Assembly (NCBI GenBank): GCA_037962975.1
Contig: CM075673.1
Location: forward strand, 118,935,001-118,999,000
DNA: 64,000 nucleotides
Origin: Clitoria ternatea
Lineage: Eukaryota > Streptophyta > Magnoliopsida > Fabales > Fabaceae
Direction of reading: 5' to 3'
Shown here: positions 1 to 11,112 of the stretch, piece after piece
Position numbering within the stretch: position 1 is the stretch's first letter
Layout of the letters: every line of letters begins with the position of its first letter
Position numbers and translations under genes: made by a program
The notes under the pieces: generated by a model
What the model saw: only the letters and a program-made list of their open reading frames with translations
Databases searched by the model: none
Told to the model about the DNA's origin: nothing

Positions 1-383
1 TCAGAAGTTAGGACGAAGCACAGGTCCACCACACAACCAAAAAAATCATTCAATTCAATTCAAAGAGAATAAATGCAGGCACCGACTATAGAATGAATGA
101 ATTAATGAAAGGCATTAAAATAAGTCAAATTACATTCACTCATTCATTCTCATCTCAACTGAACATTTCAAAAAATAAAATATAATCATTCTAAAACATA
201 TCGGAGGGCAGCACAAACACAGCGTTACTCAGAAAAACTCCTTGTTCATGAAACACAAGCAGCAGGAACCAGACACTTGGAGATGAAACCCAGCATTTTT
301 TTCTACACAAGCCAAAATAAAAAATTAGTAAAAATTGTGTTAATTAATTGGAAGACACAAAATGACAGATTAGTAAAAGAAAA

Positions 384-1270
384 TTATGAACGAACCCTCT
401 TAGTTGTGCGAAGTAACTCTGGAGGGATCTTATAGAGATCTTCATCAACAGGTTTGGGAACTGGCTTCCTCCTATTCCTTGCCTGTTCCGTCACGTCGCA
501 CACTTTCACTTGTTTTCTCATATTCATGTTCACACCATCCTTAATATCCTTATCCTTAACCATAACATGCGGGCACCTCCTTTCCCTGTTCCTTGTCCCC
601 TGCACCCACATTTTACTTTATTTATATTACCATTACCAATACAAACGGAAACGTAGGCAAAACACACACCCATCACCCATGTGCTTTCATATTTCACGTC
701 CCCTCTCAACCACCATCCCATTATTAACCGCACGCGCATTTATGTACCATCAAATTAAAATAAATTTAGTTTCTCTACCTAATTACAATTCTTTTTTTCT
801 ATAGATTTCACCGTCAAATTCGAGTTGTTCACTAACCGAACTAATATTCATAAACAACTTGTAAGAAGATCATGATTTAAGTTTTTTCATTGATGTTTAA
901 TACTTGGGTTGAAAGTTAAAACTTTTGGTGGTTGCTTGCTCTCAACATCAAAAGAAAATAATGAGAAGGAATGAAGAAAGAAACCTTTTTGAGATTGGAA
1001 TTGCGAAGAGGAAGAGCGTAAAGGTCACGATCTGCAGGAAGGCTTTCACCGGAAGAGGAACTGTAACGAACCAAACCAGCTTGTCTGGCACTCTCAAAGT
1101 ACTGAGTGATTGGCAACTCGTTTGCGTAATCCCAGTTCCCAAACGCTGGTATCTGTCCACTTCTCTTGCAATAATATTCCTAGTAGACAGTAGCATAACA
1201 ACACAATTGATTAATCATTCAAACACATGCTATGAAGAAGAAGAGAGAAGGGAAGAAGACCTACATCCAT
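384..1270 (-). CDS. NOI/RIN4-like protein with AvrRpt2-cleavage-type motif (3 exons)
   Basis: Join of 1265-1270, 985-1179 and 384-599 on the minus strand; 138 residues. Introns are GT-AG and all phases agree (exon 1 codes only Met-Asp). Residues 12-19 read IPAFGNWD, matching the VPxFGxWD-type motif of the AvrRpt-cleavage/NOI family (Pfam family of RIN4-like proteins), followed by a typical ELPITQYFESARQAG stretch. The second exon ends in a Lys-Lys before the basic segment RNRERRCPHV, and the C-terminus has PKPVDEDLYKIPPELL, a conserved tail of small plant NOI-like proteins. There is no Cys-rich palmitoylation tail like that of RIN4 itself, so membrane anchoring is not shown. Family knowledge: RIN4 is a plasma-membrane regulator of immunity cut by a bacterial protease effector; the role of the small NOI proteins is less clear. 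The two-residue first exon is the least certain part; start chosen because the splice phase fits exactly. Confidence 0.85.
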
Positions 1271-1690
1271 TTTGGATTTGTTGTGTCCTACAAAGAGAAG
1301 GATAGGGTGTGGGGAGAGAGCAAAAGAGTTAAAAGAGACAGGATCCGTTTGGAGGGGTTCCCAATAAAACCTCAGACTGAAGAGTAAATTCCTTGCTCAG
1401 GGGAAAAAAGTGTCTGAAAAGTTGAAAAGCAAAGGAGAGAAGAGGAGAGGAGGGTGAGACTCAGACATTAATTGAAGGGATTGGAGGGTGGGTTTGTTTT
1501 TGTTTGTAGTAAGAATTGCAAATGGAAAGGAAAGGAAGATTTGAGGGAATTTAGTGTTGCTGTTGCGGACAATAAGTAGGTGGGGGTTACTGTTTGGAAG
1601 TATGACCAATATCTGAAAAAGCAATGCCAATGGCTGCTCTGCTCCTAAACTGTCACTGTTGACCCCTCTTCTGCACTGCATCTCTTTCCC

Positions 1691-1727
1691 CCCTTATAAA
1701 CCCATCTCTCTCTCTCTCTCTCTCTCC
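1691..1727 (-). promoter_or_regulatory. Possible TATA box with adjoining GA repeat
   Basis: On the minus strand a TTTATAAG element (1692-1700) lies just downstream of a (GA)n tract of about 22 bp (1705-1727), some 420 bp upstream of the ATG of the NOI/RIN4-like gene. A CT/GA tract next to a TATA box is common in plant core promoters. The transcript would have a long 5' leader, so this assignment is tentative. Confidence 0.35.
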
Positions 1728-4081
1728 AAACAAAGTAACCAAACTTTTTCTACCTTTTTCTTTAATTCTTCTATTTCCGGATCCTGATCTCCTCCTTTTG
1801 TTTTATTTAGCACTTGTTTACTCTTCAAATTCCTTTCTATAACTTTTAACATCTTGTTACTTCCTTTCACAACTCTTCCAAAAATTTAATAATGTTAAAT
1901 GAATATATTAATTATTATCGTTACACTTTTAAACGTATCCTTCATTTCAATGAATTGAAAATTAAGAAATAGTTTAAAGTAAAGTCTTATAAATGTGTGG
2001 GAATTATTAAGATATCATGGTTATTGAGTTTTAATGATTTTTTAAATGACAATTTTCTTCATTTGTTTCATCCACCAATGCCCTCGTGACACTCATTAAC
2101 ATTTTCTATATTTTTTTAATAAACACATTGTTAATTTTTTCCTAAAATCATTATCTTTTACTAAAAAAAATTAGTGGTAGTAGTAATTTAATCACCATTG
2201 GAAAAAATTGTATACATCTTAAAAATTATGTTTCGATGGTGATTAAACCTAAAACCCTTTCATCATCTTACCTTGCATATGGATTTGTATGTTTAGGGTA
2301 GTGTAAATTTCAGTGTCAATGATTACTTGTTAAAAATTTATCACTTTAATTCAATAATATTGAGATGCATGATAACTTACTATCATTCATTTACTTTTGA
2401 TAACTATATAAAATAGGTCTAATTTATTGATTGACTTCTCAAGCTAAGCGAATTTAATAAATAAAAAAATTACAGTACATCTCTTAACATAGTTTAATCT
2501 GTTACGTGTTGCTCTTTTAATCCGTCATATATAATATATTTTTTCTTTTAAAGTGTTTTAAAAGTTTTAATATTGGCAAATAACTGGATATAACCATTCA
2601 CATTTTTCAAATTATATCTCTTGGTAGGTGGATGAACCTGCTTTTTGGCAGTCCATTTTGACTTTCCTAATCACTTACATTAATTTAATTGTGTAGCACA
2701 CATCATGTGAATATGAGATTTAGATTCTTTGCATTCACATGCTGGTGAGTGATGAAGTTACTGATGCATTTTCAAAGTGCATTACTTTGTTAAGAATTTT
2801 AATAAATATCTCTAGATAATAGTTTTGGAAGTAATAAACTAAAAAGAAACGAGGAAAATAGCAAGTCTGATAGTGAACAAGTCAGCGAAGAAAACGGATG
2901 GCTCGCGACAGACAAGAAACCATAGTCAAATGCAAGGAGCTATGGGTCAACAACTCAGGAGCACTGTCTCGTACGAATTTGTCAATTTAAGATTAAAATA
3001 AAAATAATCTAAACACGCATTTTTGTCCCTTTTATTAAATTAAATACACAGGTGGGGTGAGGTGGAATGGAAGGAGAGTTTAGAACATGGAAGAGTCACG
3101 GTGTGGCTTCCAAAAGGATTTGTTGTGGCAAGTTTTACTTAAAAGGTTTCGTTGATTGGTATTTAATTTTAAAAAATAGAGTTATAAAAATTAAAAAATT
3201 AAAAATTAATACTAAACTTTTTTATTATTTAAAATATTAAATTCTATTTAACTAATTCTTTTTAAAGCTTGTCAAAAGATTTGATTAACCTTAACTCCTA
3301 ATTCAAAATGCAGTGACCTACTAGAATCCAAATCCAACGCAGCAACGTACACTCTACGCGGTAACTATGGGTTCATCTGAATAAATTAATGCATCATCTC
3401 ACTTTCTTATTCACACACACTGAATCATAATCATTCATTATTTTTCAATCTAAAAAGCCACTCAATTAATGGCAATAAAATAAGGGAAATGTTAACAGTT
3501 GTCTTTGTCTTTATAGCACTTAATGAGAAAATAAAAAAAATTATTCAAAAATATCATTCAATTTACTTATTTTAATTTTTAGTAACTCATACAAATTTTT
3601 AATAAAAATTTTATTTTTACTTTGTTAAACAATATCATTAATACATTGATCAATAAAACACATAAAATAACAACGATATGTATAAAACTAAAATTCATAT
3701 TACGCTTACTATTTAAAAAATTATGTTTATTAAACAGAATAATCTAATAAATAATATTAATAAAACTCATAATTTGAAATACCTTAAAATTTAATTTAAT
3801 CAACAAATCCCATATTAAAAAATCTCAAACAAAAACAACGTAAGTATGTGATTGGCATGTGTTTGCCCGTAAAAAAGTGTGGAATAATGGGGCCTCCCCT
3901 AACAACACTTTGACAATAAGTGACATATATCCTTTAGTCAACAGGAAGGCCCCATGAGATGACACGCCAAACACCAATCTTCCCATATCGGACTATTAAA
4001 TAATTTTAAGGGAAGGGTTTTGACAAAAAAACAAACACTTACAATAAAATAAATAACATCATAAAAAATTAATATTAATCT

Positions 4082-4176
4082 TTAAATTTTTTATTTTTAT
4101 AATTTTATTTTAACTATATATCAAACTGTTTGATAATCAAATAGAAAAATAAAATTATAAAAATAAAAAAATTTAA
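4082..4176. repeat. Inverted repeat (foldback, MITE-like)
   Basis: Two arms of about 30 bp (4082-4111 and 4145-4176) are near-perfect reverse complements, differing by one extra A, around a 33-bp loop. The arms are pure A/T-rich sequence. No target-site duplication or transposon terminus was found, so it may be a degenerate MITE or a chance AT foldback. Confidence 0.5.
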
Positions 4177-4467
4177 TAGTTAAATTTAGTTTTTTACATA
4201 ACTTAAAATAGTAAAAATTTCATTAAACTAATTTTTCTTATCAAATTGAGATTTGGTTCACCCAACAATTAACCAAACAACTACTAAATATTTATTAGAT
4301 AACTAATTTAAAAAATAAAAAATAAAAAATTTAAAAATATACTAATTAATATTAATTATTTAAGTCCTTTAAAAGAATCAAATTTAAATAAAAAAATTCA
4401 TTAATGGAACTCTGATTTAATTCCAGAAGCCAGAAGCAACAAGCAAAGCAAATATATTAATCAGAGC

Positions 4468-4481
4468 CACGTGACCACGTG
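4468..4481. promoter_or_regulatory. Pair of G-box (CACGTG) motifs
   Basis: Two perfect CACGTG palindromes start at 4468 and 4476, 8 bp apart. G-boxes bind bZIP and bHLH factors in plants and paired copies often act as ABA- or light-response elements. They lie about 3.2 kb upstream of the NOI/RIN4-like start codon and 1.1 kb past the de-epoxidase stop, so their target is unknown. Confidence 0.35.
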
Positions 4482-5557
4482 AGCCTCTCCCCTTCAATGC
4501 ATGCGTAATTCATGGAATGCATCGGGCAGTGAAATTATGACATTGTCACATAGTACTACTACTACTGGTAAATTTCTAACCTCAATTTCATTCATTTAAG
4601 TTTACCCGCACCTCACGTTTCTTTCGGCTTCATATTATCTACCCTCTTAATTCAAAATGACATGACTGAAAAAATTCCCTTTCTTAAAGAATTATTAGTA
4701 GATCCATGAAATATCATGTTTATTTATAATATTTTTATTAATGCGTGATATGAATTTTTAAAGATTTCCTCACTTTTGTGTATGAACTTGGTGAGATATT
4801 AATAAAAAAAAAGGACATTATCAAATAATATTGATTAATGCGACCATCTTATTTTACTAAAGTAAAGGATATTTAAGAATAAAGCAAGACTTTAAAACTA
4901 ACAGAGGAAATAAGTAAAAGAATAATGGCATATTTATATTAAATATTTTATTATTATTCTACATTATTTATTTGATTTTAAAATATTTTTTATCAGCAAA
5001 TACTATCTATTCTTTGATTTGGTCCACTTAATAGACGGACTCAAACTTGGATAATTTGGAGTTTCGGCCCATGAGATTTGTTCTTTTTTTTTTCTGGTCC
5101 AACCCATGAGATTTTCTACCAAAAAAAAACCCATGAGATTTGTTCTGGATTCACACTTCCTAGACCATGTGTCACCCAAACAAAATTTTTATGTTCAAAA
5201 TCACGTGCCCTAGTAATTAGTTATGAAAACAAAATAATTTAATTGTTGATATGAGTTTAGTCAAATAGTTTAATTGAAAAATTACCACACCATTCTATGT
5301 TGTCCAACTGAAAACTAAATAACCCGCAAGTAAGTTCTCAAACAAATCATTAAGAATATTTCACCTTAGGCTCCTGAGATTTAAAAAAATCTCCTAGACT
5401 CAGAACAATATTCACTATTTTTTTGAAGTACAAAGTGGTAATGAATAGTTACAAAAGGACAGAAAAAGAAAAGATTCTTTACTCATTCTGCAAAATGAAG
5501 TGCTAAAGATGTATAGAATGTAGGGGAAGGATTAGAGGTAGATTTGCTGCAGTTGAC

Positions 5558-8358
5558 TTACCTTAGTTTCCTTATTGGCAAGGCACGTCCAAAGAGCTTC
5601 TCTACTTGAGTTGCTTCCATTTTGAGCCCGTCAAGTATCTCCATTTCTTCTTTTGATAGTTGTCTCAAGAAATTTTCCTCATCTTCTTTAAATACTTTGA
5701 ACCCTTCTGCCAACCTTTGAAACAAGGTGATCTCGGTTTCCCCCACCTTCTCTACCTCTTCTTCTAACAGTTCAACTTCTCTCACAATGGTTTCCTCTCC
5801 TTCCTCTACCTTTTTCTCCAGCCTCTCCACCAGGGTAGGCTCTGGCCCACATGTGTTGTCTGTCTTTATGAACTTGCTGAAGTCTCTTCCCACACTCTTT
5901 GCTGCTCTTTCAAGTTCAGGAACTATAGGCTCAGGCAAAACTGCACTTCTTGTGTACACAACAGCACCTCCATAACCATCCCATGCATCGTTTCTACCTC
6001 GGTAGTACACAAATACATAGTCATCTGGTTCGTTCTCAATCTTGGATGACAAAATATACCTGCACGTATATCATTGATTACAGGTCTTCTGAAGAATAGC
6101 ATAAAACTCTAAATCCTCATATTAAAAACATGAAATGCTTTAAGGTATACCTAGCTCAACAGAGGAGGGGGTGACAAGTCTCATATGAAGTATTCTGCGG
6201 ATGTAATATATCTTAACATACACTCCTAATGTCTAGGACTAGATTCATGATGTGTGTGTGATTTTACAAGACTGAACGTATACAGATACCTCTGAATATT
6301 AGAAAGTAAATTAAGCTTAACTCCTACCAAAAGCTAGTTCAAGAGAAAAAGGTGTCATACCTCTTATAAGAAGTATTCTAACCATACTCCTACTCCATGT
6401 ATATCTAAACAGCATGTAAAATCTTGTTCTAAAGTTGGAAGGTAACAACATCAACCAGCATTTACCTTCATAAACTTCTCTTCTTTCACCCAACTGCAAT
6501 TCAGCCCTTAATTTTTAACAATTAGACTGGTTATATTATGTGTCACAAGCTCCTCACATAAGACATTTAAAATCCTACATTAGTTCCTTCAAATATTTGA
6601 ACTTCATTTTGAATTGCAACATGCGGAGTGTGTTCTTCATTTGGATATAGTTGTCAATGACTAGATATGTTTAGGTGAGTACTAAAAGTTGAAAAGAAAG
6701 CAATAGACGAGGACATTACCAATCATCTTGATAGTGAAGGTACTCATTATCATGATTGTAGAGGATCCCGGGGTAACGAGGATCTTGCTCAAATCTCTGC
6801 TCAGTAGACCTAGTAAGAAATCCAGCATCTGGCGTTCGTATTCTCCATGTCAAATTGCCCACAAGTTTGTTGGATTCAGTGTGAAATTCATGTAATTGGC
6901 AGTCAAAGGTGTCGAAAGAAGGATTTAAGCCACTACTGATGAACCACTTGCCACTGAAATCAGCAATGTTGAAGCTCTTAACAAGGACATCGGGATTTGG
7001 AGCAGGAAATTCTCCCACATCAGATTTCCTAGGTACACATTTCTTCCTTGAGACTGCACACTCATTGAATTCATCAACCACACTGTTTTCAAACAGGTCC
7101 CCACATTTAATCTGGGAAAATTGAAAGCAAAAGGAAGCTTCCATGAGCAGAGTTTAGAGACATGAACATGAACTTCATGTAAAGTACAATACTAACTTGG
7201 CATTCAGTCTCATCAGGTCGATTGTTGCAAGTTTGGAGACAAGCAACATTGGCAGCACATGATGGATTTGAAAGACACTTGGCCAGTTCTGCCCTGCATA
7301 GATAAACTAAAGGACTAAGATATTGGAGGCCTATTGTATTACCTTAAGGCACAATGTCAATATGCCTAACTCAAGTGTAGGATAAAGAGTATATTGACTA
7401 CATTTCTAACCCCAAGAGTGGATATCAACTGAGTAATCCAACATTAAAAATTGGTTAAATTTTGATATCATATTAAAAAATGACAAACTTAACCTAAAAA
7501 TAAGTCATGATTTAAAGGTTGTCACAAACTCTATATAAAGTATATTGATCATATTCTCAATGAATGTGTACATTAGAATTGGTCAAAGGCTATTTTTCGA
7601 TCTGTTAATCAAACAGACTCCGATGTGTAGTATCAATATACTCGATAACTCACTTTCCACAACCGGATGTCAAATGTACAATTTACATTTTATGAAGTAT
7701 AATGGTTTTATGACACAAAAAAGGACAGGAGAAAGGGAGGTGTTATACCTGCAATCCTTGAGCAAGCAAGCACACGTTTTAAGAGCATCAACAGCATCAG
7801 CTGATGGAATGATCATGAAAATGCACACCAATATGCCAGCTACTTCCATGGTGCGAACGTGACTCCAATCTTTGAGAAAAACAAGCATTCGATCCACCAT
7901 AAATTTGAATATCTGTTGTTATCCAAAAAAGGAGTGAACTCAGAGGATACAAAGGTGTTATCTTGGGAACAAAGTTTACATTTTGACACAAAAGGTTAGT
8001 AAGCAAGCATGATTACATGAAGAATGAAGTAGGGAAAACAGAGTGACAATTACTTAATTACCCGTGGTACGTATGAAGGAGTTGGAGAAGAAAATCCTCT
8101 CCCTTTGTGGGGTTGCCACCACCCCAAATTGCAAGAATGGCGATGATAAGGCCTGGAAAAGTGCAAGGGTGTTGGCTTTCTAGCGTTGGACACCAGTTTG
8201 AGCATTACCACACCCACACCATGAGGAACCTTAAACCCTTTTGTTCTGTGAAACCTTAAATCGCATGTAACCGTAAGGCCTGATTTTACACATACATTGG
8301 GAGTGGCTGTACCTTCCAGGTGGGATAACAACATCGAGTGTGCACCCAACGTTGCCAT
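5558..8358 (-). CDS. VDE1: Violaxanthin de-epoxidase, chloroplast precursor (5 exons)
   Basis: Join of 8062-8358, 7749-7912, 7197-7293, 6720-7111 and 5558-6059 on the minus strand; 1452 nt, 483 residues, all GT-AG introns and phases consistent. It converts violaxanthin to antheraxanthin and zeaxanthin in the acidified thylakoid lumen, using ascorbate, for photoprotective heat dissipation. Residues 1-99 are a Ser/Arg-rich transit region. A hydrophobic lumen-targeting segment ends at ADA (about 139), so the mature enzyme should start at VDALKTCACLL. A Cys-rich domain follows (CAANVACLQTCNNRPDETEC, then CGDLFENSVVDEF), then the lipocalin-like domain with FSGKW (238-242), YPGILYNHDNEY and GRNDAWDGYGG, and an acidic Glu-rich helical C-terminus ending GRALPIRKLR, all as expected for the family. 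Exon 2's start is the least certain boundary: the phase-fitting acceptor is at 7913, while a strong TACTAAC branch site lies farther upstream. The gene looks intact. Confidence 0.95.
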
Positions 8359-10265
8359 ACATACATATAATGATAATATAATAATATATGTATATGTATG
8401 TTCTCACCTTTAGATGTAAGCTGAATAAGATCAACAGCAGAGGAAATCAAAATGGTATGTTAAAGAGAAAAACACATTTGGTGTAAGTTGCCATTAGTCA
8501 AGTTCCAAAATTTAGTTAATTACTGATTAAAGAGAAAAAGAAGAAGAAAGAAGAGGGAGGGTAGGAATAGCATAAGAGGATGAGATAAGATTAAGAACAT
8601 GGTGGATGGTGTTCGTGTGGACTGCAAACAGACTCGTCACTGTCACTCACTGCAGACATACACGTCCACATTTGATGTTCATACATGGGCTCCTTATTCT
8701 TAAAAGTCCAGTATCTATGGCTCATTCAAGGCCCTGTTTGGACTACTTCCTTATCATTATAATCCAATTTCACTCTTGACACATGTTACTTTAACATAAT
8801 TCAGATTTTTGTTCACATAAAAAATTCTTAGAGTCTTATGAATTCTGTTGAAATTGATCTTTAAGACTTTATTAAAAGGAATAACTTATTATTGAGATGA
8901 ATTTAATCATTATATCACAGAAATAAAAATATAATAAATATTAAAATATTATAAATTCAATATTAGAATATGAGGGTATCAAAACTTATTGAATCCAGGA
9001 AAGGAAAAGTTTAAAACAGTCGGATTCATAATTTTCTGTTATACATCATATTTAGGTTTAGGTTTGAGTCAGATATAAATGATTTGAGTTAGGAAAAATA
9101 ATTGTGGATGGTAAAATTATTTCTACCAAAATTTAATAGATTTTTACATGAGACCACAAGTTAACCTAAAACAACCTTTTGTTAGTTAATCTACTTGATT
9201 GATTATGAAGTCACATTCAAAAATACTGACAAATGTTTTCTAAAATACTAAAAACTATTTTAAAATTTTGACAAAAGTACGACGTTTCTCTAAATTCTTG
9301 TTTTTTTTTTAAAATTAGTCTTTTATTTTTTAATTTTTTAAATATTGCTCTTTTCTTTTAAATATCATAACATTGTTCAATCAATAATTATTGTTGAATC
9401 AAAATGATCCTTTTGATGTTTTTTAAGCCTTCACTACTCAAAATTTAGATTCTATAAGATATCTATTAAGATTGGCTTTTGGCAATCAACTACAAAATCT
9501 AATTCTAGTAAAAAAATGTATATAGTAGTTTTTATTTTTTTCATGTTAGTAAAAAAATATAAAAGAAAAGCTCAGTCAAATACGAGTTTTCATAAGTCAG
9601 ACTTAAAAAATACCCAATTTTAATTTGGGCTCTATTTTTAAAAACTAAACCTATTTATTTTATGACCTCATCAAATAAACTTGACCTATTTTAACTCCTC
9701 TTCTTTTTACTATTTTATAGATGACTCTACAATCTGCATTTTGTCAAATCAATTTGAATTTCCAATTGGAATCTGTTATCCATACCTTGCCTATAATCCA
9801 TTTATAATGCCTATCATTTTATCTGTCGTGGGTAAACTTTCATGGTTGTACACTGCATATAATGGTTTACCTTCCATCAGGTTGTTCTATTACAAACTTT
9901 AGCTCATAAGGGGACAATGGGTGTTAAAGGAAAAAAAAACATATGAAAATTATGTGTTGTTCTATGATGTTTCAAATTGTTGTTGGAAAATATTTGATGA
10001 CTGAGGCGTGTGGAATCACACTGCCCTTAAGGGTTTATGCGCCTAAGACGTGACCCTCCAGGATACAGAAGTCCTTCTGTGCAGTGACAGGAAAAGAACT
10101 CACAAAAGATAGAATCTCAGTATAAACCCAGAATGGAAATGTCTCTCTTAAAATAGGCAAGTCAGATACAATTTTTATAATAAAGAAAAATAAATATAAC
10201 AGAAATAAATTGGTCAATTAAATCCCGTTAATGATAAAAACGTTACGGAATAAATAATTTAAATG
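8359..10265. other. Upstream region of the de-epoxidase gene, no gene recognised
   Basis: AT-rich DNA. 8360-8400 is an (AT)-rich tract just 5' of the de-epoxidase ATG and may hold its TATA region, but no single box stands out. A GC-richer patch at about 9990-10110 contains the palindrome CCCTTAAGGG and is not recognised as any gene. Confidence 0.5.
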
Positions 10266-10270
10266 GGAAT

Positions 10271-11048
10271 TGATCCGGTTTGGATACCGGTCCCTACAGT
10301 TGTGACGTCAGCATGACCGTTCCAGAGGGGCAACCAGTATCACAGGGCAGTATCTTCGCACCGGTTATCCGCTTTTACATCTACGTTCTCACTTCGTCGG
10401 ATACTTTATCGGTCCTCACTTCCCCGTCATATATAACCGTTTGCCTCAGTGTCACAATGAGATAAGAGGGGTTATAACTTATCAGCATAGATACTCTGCA
10501 CAGCAGAATGTGCCAATATCACTTGCAGAAAGGAGTAGGTACGATCGCAGGCGTGATGTACGGAAAAGGTGATTATCCTCCATCCCTGTGTCAGGGGCGT
10601 ACACTGATAATTGACTTACCCCCTGTCACACTCTGAGTACTGAGCCACTTTGATTGACACTCTATACACGGTATCAGAACCTATAGGCCCACCTGCATCC
10701 AACGATTCATTTCCTACGTCCAACTATAAATAGCATATTCCAATACACATGCAAGGTTACGTTGTTCTAACTTACATCTTACTATTGCATTGCTTGAGTG
10801 TTCACTGAGTTCATATACACTCTTCTAACTTGAGCGTCAGAGAATCTTCACAGGTGACACCACCTTTCGCCCTCACCAACACGAAACTCTAGTATGAAGG
10901 ATCTCCAGGACTACAAGGCCGATTTCTCCCACTGAGAGGCCGAATTATAATACCAGATACCCATTGTACTGGTGTATACATACTAAAATATACATACTTG
11001 TGTGGCTGGTCCCACACCGGATCGCTGATCCCGGTTCAGACCAGTTCA
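10271..11048 (+). repeat. 5' LTR of Tat-1
   Basis: 778 bp, TG...CA ends, direct copy at 34028-34805. It contains a CRE-like TGACGTCA palindrome near the start and a TATAAATA box at 10725-10732. The immediately preceding GGAAT is repeated after the 3' LTR. Confidence 0.95.
10725..10732 (+). promoter_or_regulatory. LTR TATA box (Tat-1)
   Basis: TATAAATA about 454 bp into the LTR, conserved in the 3' LTR at 34482-34489; likely sets the U3/R boundary about 30 bp downstream. Confidence 0.7.
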
Positions 11049-11049
11049 T

Positions 11050-11067
11050 TGGCACGCCCAATGGGAC
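11050..11067 (+). other. Candidate primer-binding site (Tat-1)
   Basis: TGGCACGCCCAATGGGAC starts one base after the LTR. The second Tat element has the same site with two changes at 53558. It begins with TGG as required for pairing with a tRNA CCA end; the tRNA was not assigned. Confidence 0.7.
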
Positions 11068-11112
11068 TCGATAGAGTTATTCCCACTTTTTGCAGAAGTT
11101 TGGTAGTTCAAT

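Larger units (their letters stand above)
1728..5557. other. AT-rich intergenic spacer without recognisable gene
   Basis: No long reading frame, RNA gene or retroelement domain is visible. The stretch holds poly-A/T tracts, the foldback repeat at 4082-4176 and the G-box pair at 4468-4481. A short purine-rich segment near 2830-2990 is not recognised. It separates the promoter side of the NOI/RIN4-like gene from the 3' end of the de-epoxidase gene. Confidence 0.6.

Noticed and set aside
454..804. Plus-strand frame of 116 codons
   Set aside because: Lies antisense to the third exon and second intron of the NOI/RIN4-like gene; no family resemblance.
5727..5975. Ser-rich plus-strand frame
   Set aside because: Mirror of the Glu-rich C-terminus of violaxanthin de-epoxidase.
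9681..9902. 73-codon frame in the spacer upstream of the de-epoxidase gene
   Set aside because: AT-rich, aromatic-rich peptide with no recognisable family; likely chance.
9990..10110. GC-richer patch with CCCTTAAGGG as a gene remnant
   Set aside because: No frame or domain could be recognised on either strand.
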